NCBI GenBank assembly: GCA_025934635.1
Contig: JAICWX010000250.1
Span: 1-12,867, forward strand
DNA: 12,867 bases
Source of the DNA: Streptosporangiaceae bacterium
GTDB taxonomy: Bacteria; Actinomycetota; Actinomycetes; Streptosporangiales; Streptosporangiaceae
Direction: 5' to 3'
Shown here: piece by piece, positions 6,893 to 12,867 of the stretch
How positions within the stretch are numbered: position 1 is the first letter of the stretch
Layout of the letters: each line of letters opens with the position of its first letter
The notes under the pieces: model-generated
Seen by the model: the letters and a program-made list of their open reading frames with translations, nothing else
Database searches by the model: none
Told to the model about the DNA's origin: nothing
Translations under genes and position numbers: made by a program

Positions 6893-8183
6893 CGTGCCGA
6901 TGGTGTTCGTGCTGGCCGGGATCACCGCCTACACGGTGCTGTCGGGGGCCGACTTCGGCGCGGGCATCTGGACGCTGATACCCGGCGGCGGGCAGGCCGG
7001 GGCGACGGCGACCCGCGACCACACCCGGCACGCCATCGGGCCGGTGTGGGAGGCCAACCACGTCTGGCTCATCTTCGTGCTGACGGTGACGTGGACGTGT
7101 TACCCGGGGGCGTTCGGCGCCGTCGTCTCGACGCTGGCGGTACCGCTGCTGATCGCCGCGATCGGGATCATCTTCCGGGGCACCGCGTACGCGCTGCGGA
7201 GCCAGTTCGATGCGGGCGAGGAGCCGGGCGTACGACTGGTGGAGCGGCTGTTCGCGCTGTCCTCGGTGCTCACGCCGTTCGCGCTGGCCACGGTGATCGG
7301 CGCGATCGCGACCGGGCGGGTGCCGGTCGGCAACGCCCGCGGCAACCTGGTCACGTCCTGGCTTAACCCGGTCTCGGTGCTGGCCGGGGTGCTGGCCGTG
7401 GCCTTCTCGGGCTACCTGGCCGCCGTCTACCTGGCCGCCGACGCCCGCCGTCAGTCCGAGGAAGCGCTGACCCGCGACTTCCGCATCCGCGCGCTGGCCG
7501 CGGGCGCGGTCGCCGGGCTGCTGGCGCTGGCCGGCCTGCTGGTGATACGGGCCGAGGCGGCGGCGCTGTGGCACGGCCTGAGCTCCGGGCTCGGGCTGGC
7601 CCTGGTCATCGTGAGCGCGCTGGCCGGGGTGGTGACCATGGTGCTGGTGTGGCTCGACCGGTTCGGCGCGGCCCGGGCCTCGGCCGCGCTCGCGGTGGCC
7701 GCGGTCATCGCGGGCTGGGCCGCGGCCCAGGAGCCGCGGCTGCTGCCCGGGCTGACCGTGGCGCAGGCCGCGGCGGGACGGGCGACGCTGATCGCCACCA
7801 TCGTGGGCGTCGCGGCGGGCGCGGTGGTGCTGGTCCCGTCGCTGGCCCTGCTGTACTCGCTGGTGCTGCGGGGGCGGCTGGATGCTCCCGAGTCGGTGAA
7901 CGAACCGGATACCTCCGGAGCCGCGAAAACGGCCCGGCCCGGGCGGGCCACCGGGGCGGGGAGCGCGGGGCGGACGCGGCTGGAGGCCGCGTTCGCCGTC
8001 GTCACCCTGGTCGCGGGGGCCGGGCTGCTGGTCTTCGCCGATCCGGCCTGGGCGCACGGGCTGGGCGCGCTGGCCCTGGTCGCCTGCGCGGTCACGGTGT
8101 TCGCGCTGGCGGCCGGGCCGCCCGGCGGCGGAAAACCGGGTGACCGGCCCGCCGGGAGCGGGGCATCATGGCGGGGTGAATGA
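6882..8183 (+). CDS. cydB: Cytochrome bd-type quinol oxidase subunit II with extended C-terminus
   Basis: Integral-membrane partner of CydA. The ATG at 6882 is preceded by CGGAG with 6-nt spacing and overlaps cydA by 11 bp. Family motifs include VLSGADFGAGIW (19-30), GPVWEANHVWLIF (53-65) and RGTAYALRSQF (99-109). The canonical eight-helix core ends near residue 332 (LYSLVLRGRL), close to the usual full length. The protein then continues for about 100 residues to 433: a charged Pro/Gly-rich linker (332-366), two further hydrophobic segments (about 369-387 and 393-411) and a Gly/Pro-rich tail. The extension is in the same high-GC3 frame and is not a read-through of obvious noncoding DNA. It could stand in for a small accessory subunit, since other bd oxidases have separate one-helix partners (CydX, CydH), but that is speculation. 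Confidence 0.93.
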   Translation: MLADVPMVFVLAGITAYTVLSGADFGAGIWTLIPGGGQAGATATRDHTRHAIGPVWEANHVWLIFVLTVTWTCYPGAFGAVVSTLAVPLLIAAIGIIFRGTAYALRSQFDAGEEPGVRLVERLFALSSVLTPFALATVIGAIATGRVPVGNARGNLVTSWLNPVSVLAGVLAVAFSGYLAAVYLAADARRQSEEALTRDFRIRALAAGAVAGLLALAGLLVIRAEAAALWHGLSSGLGLALVIVSALAGVVTMVLVWLDRFGAARASAALAVAAVIAGWAAAQEPRLLPGLTVAQAAAGRATLIATIVGVAAGAVVLVPSLALLYSLVLRGRLDAPESVNEPDTSGAAKTARPGRATGAGSAGRTRLEAAFAVVTLVAGAGLLVFADPAWAHGLGALALVACAVTVFALAAGPPGGGKPGDRPAGSGASWRGE

Positions 8184-9234
8184 CGGGTTCGTACCGGGGC
8201 TGCGGCTGGCGGGCGAGTTCTACGCCGCGGTGGTGCGCCCGCTGCTCGGCCAGGCGTTTCCCGGGCTGCCGTACGCGGCCGCGCTGATCGGGGCCGGCTC
8301 GGAAGTGCTCGGCTTCGACACCGGGCGCTCCACCGACCACGACTGGGGACCGCGGCTCCAGCTGTTCCTGGGCGGGGAGGACGCCGGGCGGCTGGGCCGC
8401 GATGTCGATGAGGTGCTGGCGAGGGGGATGCCGGACTCGTTTGGTGGTCATGGGGTGAAGTTCGGGGTCGTGCGCGATCCGGGCAGCGGGGTGCGGCACC
8501 GGGTGGAGGTCTTCGGCCTGGACGGCTGGCTGGCCGTCCAGCTCGGCTTCGACCCCCGGGCCGGGGTGACCGTCCCGGACTGGCTGGGGGCGCCGTGGCA
8601 ACGGCTGGCCGAGGTGACCGGCGGGGCGGTCTTCGAGGACCGAACGGGTGACCTGACCCGCGTCCGGTCCGCGCTGAGCTGGTATCCGCGGGACGTGTGG
8701 TACTACGTGCTGGCCTGCCAGTGGAGCCGGATCGCGGAGGAGGAGGCGTTTCCCGGCCGGTGCGCCGAGGCGGGCGACGAACTCGGCTCGGCCGTGGTCA
8801 CGGCCCGGCTGGCCCGCGACCTGATGGGCCTGTGGCTGCTGATGAACCGGCGCTACCCGCCGTACAGCAAGTGGCTGGGCAGTGCGTTCGCGGCTTCGCC
8901 GGGGAGCGGTGAGCTGGGGGCGGCGCTGCGGGCGGCGCTGGCCGCGGCCGGGTGGCCGGACCGGGAGCGGCACCTGGCCCGCGCGTTCGTGCTCACCGCG
9001 CAGGCGCACAACCGGCTGGGGCTGACCGCGCCGCTCGACCCGGCGACCCGGCTTTACTACACCCGGCCGTACCAGGTCCTGGACGCCGGGCGCTTCGCGG
9101 CCGCGCTGACCGGGGTGATCACCGACCCGCTGATCCGGGCGCGACCGCCGGTCGGGGCGGCCAGCCAGTTCCTGGACAGCACGCCCGCGCTGGGCTCGCT
9201 CCGCTACCCGCGGGCCGTCATCGCCGCTGGCTGA
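8176..9234 (+). CDS. DUF4037 domain protein, nucleotidyltransferase-like
   Basis: A 352-residue soluble protein recognised as DUF4037 by its conserved pattern: FVPGLRLAGEFY at the start, GSEVLGFDTGRSTDHDW (42-57), MNRRYPPYSKW (223-233) and QFLDSTP (331-337). The GS...D...STDHD segment looks like a nucleotidyltransferase-fold active site (Gly-Ser followed by clustered Asp), so nucleotide transfer to a small molecule or nucleic acid is possible, but no reaction is established to my knowledge. I use the GTG at 8176, which overlaps the cydB stop by 8 bp and gives the family-like N-terminus. An in-frame GTG at 8140 would add 12 residues within cydB. The close overlap suggests co-transcription with cydAB, though a functional link is not known. 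There is no membrane segment or signal peptide. Confidence 0.85.
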   Translation: MNDGFVPGLRLAGEFYAAVVRPLLGQAFPGLPYAAALIGAGSEVLGFDTGRSTDHDWGPRLQLFLGGEDAGRLGRDVDEVLARGMPDSFGGHGVKFGVVRDPGSGVRHRVEVFGLDGWLAVQLGFDPRAGVTVPDWLGAPWQRLAEVTGGAVFEDRTGDLTRVRSALSWYPRDVWYYVLACQWSRIAEEEAFPGRCAEAGDELGSAVVTARLARDLMGLWLLMNRRYPPYSKWLGSAFAASPGSGELGAALRAALAAAGWPDRERHLARAFVLTAQAHNRLGLTAPLDPATRLYYTRPYQVLDAGRFAAALTGVITDPLIRARPPVGAASQFLDSTPALGSLRYPRAVIAAG

Positions 9235-9264
9235 CGCTGCTATCAGATCGAGATATGTCGGTCG

Positions 9265-9302
9265 TGGGGTATAGGGATTACCAAGATCTACTCTTGGGGT
9301 AT
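9265..9302. promoter_or_regulatory. Repeat-rich leader upstream of the L,D-transpeptidase gene
   Basis: The AT-richer 125-bp gap before 9360 holds a direct repeat TGGGGTAT at 9265-9272 and 9295-9302 (30-bp period). Between and overlapping them is a perfect inverted repeat, CCAAGA-TCTAC-TCTTGG (9281-9297). It lacks a T-tract, so an operator or leader hairpin is more likely than a terminator. No convincing promoter boxes could be fixed; TTACCA (9278-9283) with TATCTA (9300-9305) at 16 bp is the best weak pair. Confidence 0.3.
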
Positions 9303-9359
9303 CTAGCAGTCAGCGGGGCGACAATACATGCTGCCCCGAGACTCGTTCGGAGGTCGGGG

Positions 9360-10106
9360 ATGCGACGCCTGTGGTTGTCTTTGCTGCTCGTGCCGGTCAT
9401 CGGGGTGGCCGTGCCTACCGCGGCCTGGGCCTCGCCAGCGGCGCCAGCGGCACGATCGGCCCCGGTAGCCCGGTCCGCGCCCGCCATGCCGGCGGCGGCG
9501 GCCAGGGCGCTGCAGGTTGGTTCCAAGGGGGCATCGGTCAAGGCGCTGCAGCGCCGGCTGGCCCAGCTGAAGTACTACCCGGGCGCGATCGACGGGAACT
9601 TCGGCACCAGCACGCTCGAGGCCGTGTGGGCCTTCTATGAGGTGCAGGGGCTGCCGGTGCACAGCTACGTGTCGGCGGCCATGAAGTGGCGGCTGGCCCA
9701 CCCGAAGGCGCCGCGGCCGCTGGTCTCGCACGGCGGGGCCAACCGGATCGAGGTCAGCCTGGCCCGCGAGACGCTGGTCCTGTGGCGCGACAACAAGGTG
9801 CAGCTGATCAGCCACGTGTCGACCGGCGGGCACTACTCCTACTGCTCCCCCGGCGGCGGCTGCGGGGTCGCGATCACCCCGACCGGCAACTTCCGCACGA
9901 ACGTGTTCATGCGCGGCTGGGTGCACGTGCCGCTGGGCGAGATGTACAACCCGGTGTTCTTCATCGGCACCGCGTTCGCCATCCACGGCGACACCGACGT
10001 GCCGCTGGCGCCCGTCTCGCACGGCTGCGTCCGGATCCCGATGGACATCGCCGCCTTCTTCCACAAGCTGGTCAGGGTCCCCGGCGAACCCGTCTACATC
10101 CGCTAG
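9360..10106 (+). CDS. Secreted L,D-transpeptidase (YkuD) with peptidoglycan-binding domain
   Basis: Cell-wall enzyme of 248 residues that would form 3-3 peptide cross-links, or otherwise exchange D-amino acids, outside the membrane. The ATG at 9360 has GGAGG 6 nt upstream. Residues 1-24 are a signal peptide (RR, hydrophobic core, AWA cleavage region near 24), then an Ala/Pro-rich linker. A PG_binding_1 repeat spans about 49-100 (GSKGASVKALQRRL, IDGNFGTSTLEAV). The YkuD domain is about 127-248, with H209 (AIHGD) and SHGCVR at 220-225, C223 being the nucleophile. A cysteine pair (C162, C168) lies in a Gly-rich loop before AITPTGNF and may form a disulfide in the secreted protein. No lipobox or transmembrane anchor follows the signal. 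It is a single gene that converges with the prepilin peptidase gene. Confidence 0.94.
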   Translation: MRRLWLSLLLVPVIGVAVPTAAWASPAAPAARSAPVARSAPAMPAAAARALQVGSKGASVKALQRRLAQLKYYPGAIDGNFGTSTLEAVWAFYEVQGLPVHSYVSAAMKWRLAHPKAPRPLVSHGGANRIEVSLARETLVLWRDNKVQLISHVSTGGHYSYCSPGGGCGVAITPTGNFRTNVFMRGWVHVPLGEMYNPVFFIGTAFAIHGDTDVPLAPVSHGCVRIPMDIAAFFHKLVRVPGEPVYIR

Positions 10107-10150
10107 CCGCGCCGGTTAGCTAGCCTCGGCTGGGCGGCATCGCCGACTTA

Positions 10151-10165
10151 GGCGGTGGATCCGCC
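10151..10165. terminator. Possible short hairpin between convergent genes
   Basis: GGCGG-TGGAT-CCGCC forms a 5-bp GC stem in the 62-bp gap between the L,D-transpeptidase stop and the prepilin peptidase stop. Position suits a bidirectional terminator, but the stem is short and there is no T-run on either strand, so the call is weak. Confidence 0.2.
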
Positions 10166-10168
10166 GGG

Positions 10169-10918
10169 TTAAACGGAGGCGAGGACGGCGAGGAGGGCAC
10201 CGGCGATCATGAAGGGGCCGAACGGGATGAGCTGCCGGCGGGAGGCACGCCGGGTCACCAGGAGCATGGCGCCGGCCAGGCCGCCGAGCAGGAAGCCGGC
10301 CGCGCCGCCGGTGATCAGGACCCGCCAGCCGAACGCGGCCAGTAGCGTGCCCAGGCTCGCCGCCAGCTTGATGTCGCCCAGGCTCATCCCGGACGGGCTG
10401 ATGACCAGCAGGAGGAGGTAGAAGCCGGCCAGGGCGAGGCCGCCGAGCATGGCCCGCAGCAGGGCGGGCCAGGAGGCTCCGGGGCCGCCCGCAGCGGCGG
10501 CCAGAAGCAGGAGCACCGCGGTGCCGGCGTAGGCGGCCGCGGTGAGCGGGTCGGGCAGGCGGCTGACCGCGATGTCGATGAAGGCTAGCGGGACGGCGCA
10601 GGCGAACAGCCAGCAGGCCGCGGCCAGGACCAGCCCGTCCGGGACGCGGATCGCGAGCGCGCCGAACAGGACCGCGGTCACGCAGCCCACGGCCAGCGCG
10701 GGTGGAGTCGCCCGGACGCTGGGCGGCCCGGGCCGGGCCTCAGCGGGCGGGGCACCTGGAGGCGAGTGAGCGTCGGGAGGCAGCTGATTGGGAAGCTGCG
10801 CGCGGGTCTCGGGGGACGGCGGGCCGAGGGGAACGGACAGGCGGGTGATGGCGGCGCGCTGGGGCCAGCCGGCCAGCAGGCCGACCGCGGCCAGGGATCC
10901 GGTCAGCGCCGGGTTCAC
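10169..10918 (-). CDS. Prepilin peptidase-like A24 aspartic protease, lacking the methylase domain
   Basis: Polytopic membrane protein of 249 residues of the type IV prepilin peptidase class, which cuts leader peptides of pilin-like substrates at the cytoplasmic membrane face. The two catalytic aspartates are in place: AFIDIAVSRLPDPLT (D115) and SGMSLGDIKLAA (D182, GxGD-like with S-L-G-D). About six hydrophobic segments are seen. The first one (about 5-28, LAAVGLLAGWPQRAAITRL) resembles the N-terminal helix of full-length PilD, but the following loop (30-75) is Pro-rich and has no CxxC pairs, so the zinc-binding N-methylase part is absent. The start is GTG 10918; a TGA lies three codons upstream in frame, so no earlier start exists. 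The gene overlaps the transporter frame by 179 nt. The matching pilin or Tad genes are not in the window. Confidence 0.85.
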   Translation of the reverse strand: MNPALTGSLAAVGLLAGWPQRAAITRLSVPLGPPSPETRAQLPNQLPPDAHSPPGAPPAEARPGPPSVRATPPALAVGCVTAVLFGALAIRVPDGLVLAAACWLFACAVPLAFIDIAVSRLPDPLTAAAYAGTAVLLLLAAAAGGPGASWPALLRAMLGGLALAGFYLLLLVISPSGMSLGDIKLAASLGTLLAAFGWRVLITGGAAGFLLGGLAGAMLLVTRRASRRQLIPFGPFMIAGALLAVLASV

Positions 10919-11840
10919 GACCGGTCAGCGCCGGGAGGACGGACGGCTGGACGCGGGCGAACCGTCGGCATACGGGTAACTCCGCGGACTGGGGGACGTG
11001 GACCATGGCGAGCGAGCGGGATAGCTCGATGCAGCCGATGGCCACGGCGATGACGGCGACGATCTCGGCGGCGAGCAGCCACCCGGCGGTCTGCACATCC
11101 TCGCCGAAGACGGACACCCCGTAGCAGGCGCTGATCAGCGCGTCGCCCAGGGTGAGCGGCGGCTGGACGGCCACCAGCGAGCCGGCCTGCAGGGCGTTCT
11201 GCAGCAGGAACAGCGCGCCGATCCCGGCGACCGCGGTCCCGTACAGCTCCCAGGTGCTGAGGAACGCGACGAAGCCGTGGTGGTCCAGGGTGGACACCGC
11301 GCTCTTCATCAGCGTGGCGGTGAGCGCGTAGCCGCAGGCGGCGGCCAGGCCGAAGGTAGCGGCGCGGGCGTTGCCCCCGGCCCGCACGCCGACGGCGATG
11401 AGGACCGCCTCGAAGACGGCCGTGACGATCAGGGTCAGCGTCCAGACCCGGATGCTGGCGTGGTCGCCGCCGCCAGATGGCTGGGCGGCCGCCAGCCCGG
11501 CCCCGAGGGCCACCGTGACCAGGCCGACGGCGTACCAGGTCATCCGCGGCAGCTTGCGGTGGGCCAGCTTGCTCGCCACCAGCAGGGTGAACGGGAGCTC
11601 GATGATGAAGATGGGCTGCACCAGCGCCACCGGGCCGGTGGCCAGCGCGGTCGCCTGGCACACCGAGGCGAGGACGACCATGCCGATGCCGACCAGCCAG
11701 ACCTTGTGCCTGATCAGGTAGCCGAACAGGGACAGGTGCAGCGCCTTGGCGGCCGGAGCCGTCGAGGCGGCCATCCGCTGCAACACCGAGGCCAGCCCGT
11801 TGAACAGGGCGGTGAGCAGCGCGAACAAAACCGATACCAC
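10740..11840 (-). CDS. DMT/EamA-like (NIPA-type) membrane transporter, C-terminal tail doubtful
   Basis: Polytopic inner-membrane protein of the drug/metabolite transporter superfamily, closest in look to NIPA-like putative magnesium or small-molecule transporters. Family features are LTALFNGLASVLQRMAA at residues 9-25 (first helix, internal-repeat start), TGPVALVQPIFIIELPF (68-84) and GSLVAVQPPLTLGDAL (220-235). About nine helices end near residue 276 (CIELSRSL), the usual end of the fold. The frame then runs on as an Arg/Pro-rich tail to residue 366, and the last 179 nt lie inside the prepilin peptidase gene, where the other frame has the better codon pattern. The tail is probably not conserved and may come from loss of the original stop. 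The start is GTG 11840 with AGGA 7 nt upstream. Substrate unknown. Confidence 0.8.
   Translation of the reverse strand: MVSVLFALLTALFNGLASVLQRMAASTAPAAKALHLSLFGYLIRHKVWLVGIGMVVLASVCQATALATGPVALVQPIFIIELPFTLLVASKLAHRKLPRMTWYAVGLVTVALGAGLAAAQPSGGGDHASIRVWTLTLIVTAVFEAVLIAVGVRAGGNARAATFGLAAACGYALTATLMKSAVSTLDHHGFVAFLSTWELYGTAVAGIGALFLLQNALQAGSLVAVQPPLTLGDALISACYGVSVFGEDVQTAGWLLAAEIVAVIAVAIGCIELSRSLAMVHVPQSAELPVCRRFARVQPSVLPALTGREPGADRIPGRGRPAGRLAPARRHHPPVRSPRPAVPRDPRAASQSAASRRSLASRCPAR
10899..10935. repeat. 15-bp direct repeat at the transporter/protease overlap
   Basis: CCGGTCAGCGCCGGG occurs at 10899-10913 and again at 10921-10935, a 22-bp period with 7 bp between the copies. The second copy lies just before the GTG start (10918) of the protease and the first just inside it. 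Twenty-two is not a multiple of three, so gain or loss of one unit would join the transporter frame to the protease frame. Confidence 0.85.
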
Positions 11841-11896
11841 TGCCGCATCCTAGCCGCTGCCACGACCTGGCCGACAGCGGGCACGCCGGCCCGGTC

Positions 11897-12460
11897 CTAA
11901 CGGGCGGGGACGCGGAAGATGCGGAGTTGCAGGGCCAGGGTGGCGTAGTAGCCGACCAGGCTGGACAGCTCGACCAGGGCCTGCTCGCCGAGCACGGCGA
12001 CGGCGGTGTCGTACTCCTTATCGTCCAGGTCGGCGTCCGGGCCGGTCAGCGCCCGCGCCACGGTGTAGGCGACCTGCTCTTCCTCCTCGGTGAAGCCGGG
12101 ATCGTCGCCGGCGCGCAGCGCCTCGATCTCGGCCTCGGTGAGCCCGGCGTCCCGCCCGATCAGCTCGTGCGAGTCGCGCTCGTAGGCGCTGTTCCAGGCC
12201 TGCGCCACCACCAGGATGGCCAGCTCCCTGATCCGGGGCGCCAGCTCGGTACCGAACCTGATGGCCACGCCGAGGCCTTGCAGGGCGTGCCCCACAGGCG
12301 GCGCGTAGAGCATCGCGTTGAACGGGCCGGCCAGGCCGCCCGCACCGCTGCCGAGCAGGACGGCGCGCGGTCCCTGGCCGCGCGGGCCGCCCAGGATCTC
12401 CCGGTACAGGTCCCGTTGCTCACCGGTCATTTCCTCAGAGGACAGAATGGGGAGGCGCAT
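11897..12460 (-). CDS. Carboxymuconolactone decarboxylase (CMD/AhpD-like) family protein
   Basis: A 187-residue cytoplasmic alpha-helical protein of the CMD family. The core AQAWNSAYERDSHELIGRDAGLTEAEIEAL (about 87-115) has the E94/H98 arrangement of the family but no CxxC, so it is not an AhpD-type peroxidase. It could be a decarboxylase-like or lactone-acting enzyme, or a member of unknown role. The C-terminal helix region (160-185, SLVGYYATLALQL) is also typical. I chose the ATG at 12460, giving MRLPILSSEEMTGEQ, the usual family start. An in-frame GTG at 12544 overlaps the permease stop, but the 28 codons it would add have only about half G/C at third positions and cover an inverted repeat, so they look noncoding. 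It lies 56 bp before the divergently unrelated transporter gene on the same strand and downstream of the ABC permease. Confidence 0.85.
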   Translation of the reverse strand: MRLPILSSEEMTGEQRDLYREILGGPRGQGPRAVLLGSGAGGLAGPFNAMLYAPPVGHALQGLGVAIRFGTELAPRIRELAILVVAQAWNSAYERDSHELIGRDAGLTEAEIEALRAGDDPGFTEEEEQVAYTVARALTGPDADLDDKEYDTAVAVLGEQALVELSSLVGYYATLALQLRIFRVPAR

Positions 12461-12514
12461 GGGTGGTACCTGCCCACCTGAGCCAGGACATGCACCCGGG
12501 TCGGTCGGTTTGGA

Positions 12515-12530
12515 TGACGTTCTTACGTCA
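12515..12530. promoter_or_regulatory. Perfect inverted repeat upstream of the CMD gene
   Basis: TGACGT-TCTT-ACGTCA is a perfect 6-bp inverted repeat with 4-bp centre, placed 55-70 bp before the CMD ATG on the minus strand and just after the permease stop. The AT-rich stem without a T-tract argues for an operator rather than a terminator. The regulator is unknown. Confidence 0.35.
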
Positions 12531-12540
12531 CGCGCTGAGG

Positions 12541-12867
12541 TCACGCCTGGCCCGGCGCACCCCGGCGCGAGAGGACGTCGATGGTCGCCGCCGAGAGCAG
12601 CACCCCGGCGACCACCACGTCAATCCACTGGCTCGACACCCCCAGCAGGTAGAGGCCGTTGTAGATGCCGCCGATGACGAGGCCGCCGAGAACGCCGTGG
12701 ATGGTCTTGCCCCGGCCGCCGAAGAGGCTGGTGCCGCCGATGACCGCCGCGGCCACCGCCAGCAGCACGTAGCTGTTGGCGGCCTTGATGATGTTGGTGG
12801 TCAGCGAGACCTGCCAGGAGGCGAACAGCACGCCGGCGATCCCTGAGATCAGGGCGGCGAGAACGAA
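12541..12867 (-). CDS. Ribose/xylose-type ABC transporter permease, C-terminal part (5' end outside window)
   Basis: The last 108 residues of an inner-membrane permease of the BPD_transp_2 (RbsC/XylH) class. The frame is open to the right edge (FVLAALISGIAGVLFAS), so the true start is beyond the window. The signature AAAVIGGTSLFGGRGKTIHG followed by GGLVIGGIYNGLYLLGVSS and a last helix ending in DVLSRR matches the C-terminal end of sugar permeases. It would import a sugar or related small molecule together with an ATPase and a binding protein, neither visible here. The TGA at 12541 is followed by an 80-bp gap with an inverted repeat before the CMD gene. Confidence 0.9.
   Translation of the reverse strand, partial: FVLAALISGIAGVLFASWQVSLTTNIIKAANSYVLLAVAAAVIGGTSLFGGRGKTIHGVLGGLVIGGIYNGLYLLGVSSQWIDVVVAGVLLSAATIDVLSRRGAPGQA

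Noticed and set aside
1791..8057. Long minus-strand open frames antisense to the M81, D-aminoacylase, cydA and cydB genes
   Set aside because: They are Gly/Arg/His/Gln-rich, low-complexity translations with no family motifs, the usual by-product of third-position GC bias opposite real genes.
8140..8175. Earlier GTG start for the DUF4037 protein inside cydB
   Set aside because: It adds 12 residues not typical of the family; the GTG at 8176 starts directly at the conserved FVPGL region.
10915..11661. Alternative frame ending in a TGA that overlaps the prepilin peptidase GTG (GTGA)
   Set aside because: A -1 shift from the transporter frame would reach this neat overlap, but I see no slippery heptamer and the frame itself encodes an Arg-rich shadow, so programmed frameshifting is not supported.
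12461..12544. GTG start at 12544 for the CMD protein, overlapping the permease stop
   Set aside because: The overlap looks like translational coupling, but the added codons lack GC3 bias, give a nondescript peptide and cover the inverted repeat. The ATG at 12460 gives the family N-terminus.
1..12867. Defence system, prophage, CRISPR array, riboswitch, tRNA or mobile element
   Set aside because: No repeat-spacer pattern, integrase, transposase, cloverleaf or recognisable riboswitch core was seen; the genes are metabolic, respiratory, envelope and transport functions.

Overview
The window is very GC-rich throughout. It has dense, overlapping genes, several GTG starts, strong G/C bias at third codon positions, and protein families common in Actinobacteria: cydAB without flavin partners, an IclR regulator, a DUF4037 protein, a secreted YkuD transpeptidase with a peptidoglycan-binding domain, and a NIPA-like DMT transporter. 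A chromosomal segment of a high-GC actinomycete (streptosporangial, frankial or similar) is the best reading. The genus cannot be named from the sequence. There is no rRNA, tRNA, insertion sequence, integrase or CRISPR array.

Left part (1-5438): a divergent catabolic locus. A class III (glutamate-1-semialdehyde-aminomutase-like) aminotransferase runs off the left edge on the minus strand. Facing away from it is a tight plus-strand operon: an M81/MlrC-type metallopeptidase, an IclR-family regulator (10 bp later) and an N-acyl-D-amino-acid deacylase (1-bp overlap). The 291-bp divergent intergenic region holds a good minus-strand sigma-70-type promoter with an imperfect IclR-like dyad between its -35 and -10 boxes. 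Two related elements lie nearby: one 21 bp away just past the -10, the other close to the metallopeptidase start. The inferred role is hydrolysis of an unusual peptide or N-acylated D-amino acid followed by amino-group transfer, under control of the locus's own regulator. No substrate can be read from the sequence.

Middle part (5439-9234): cytochrome bd oxidase cydA and cydB overlap by 11 bp and are preceded by a dyad resembling BlaI/CopY-class operators. CydB has an unusual C-terminal extension with two extra predicted membrane helices. A DUF4037 nucleotidyltransferase-fold protein overlaps the end of cydB.

Right part (9235-12867): a secreted L,D-transpeptidase on the plus strand converges with a minus-strand set. 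That set contains a short prepilin-peptidase-like A24 protease, a DMT/NIPA-like transporter whose reading frame runs 179 nt into the protease gene at a 15-bp direct repeat, and a CxxC-less carboxymuconolactone-decarboxylase-family protein. At the right edge is the C-terminal end of a ribose/xylose-type ABC permease, separated from the CMD gene by a perfect inverted repeat.

The most unusual points are the operator architecture of the D-amino-acid locus, an atypical codon-usage island with a 12-bp palindrome inside the metallopeptidase gene, the dyad ahead of cydAB with the extended CydB, and the transporter/protease junction. None of this amounts to a clear new defence or mobile system.
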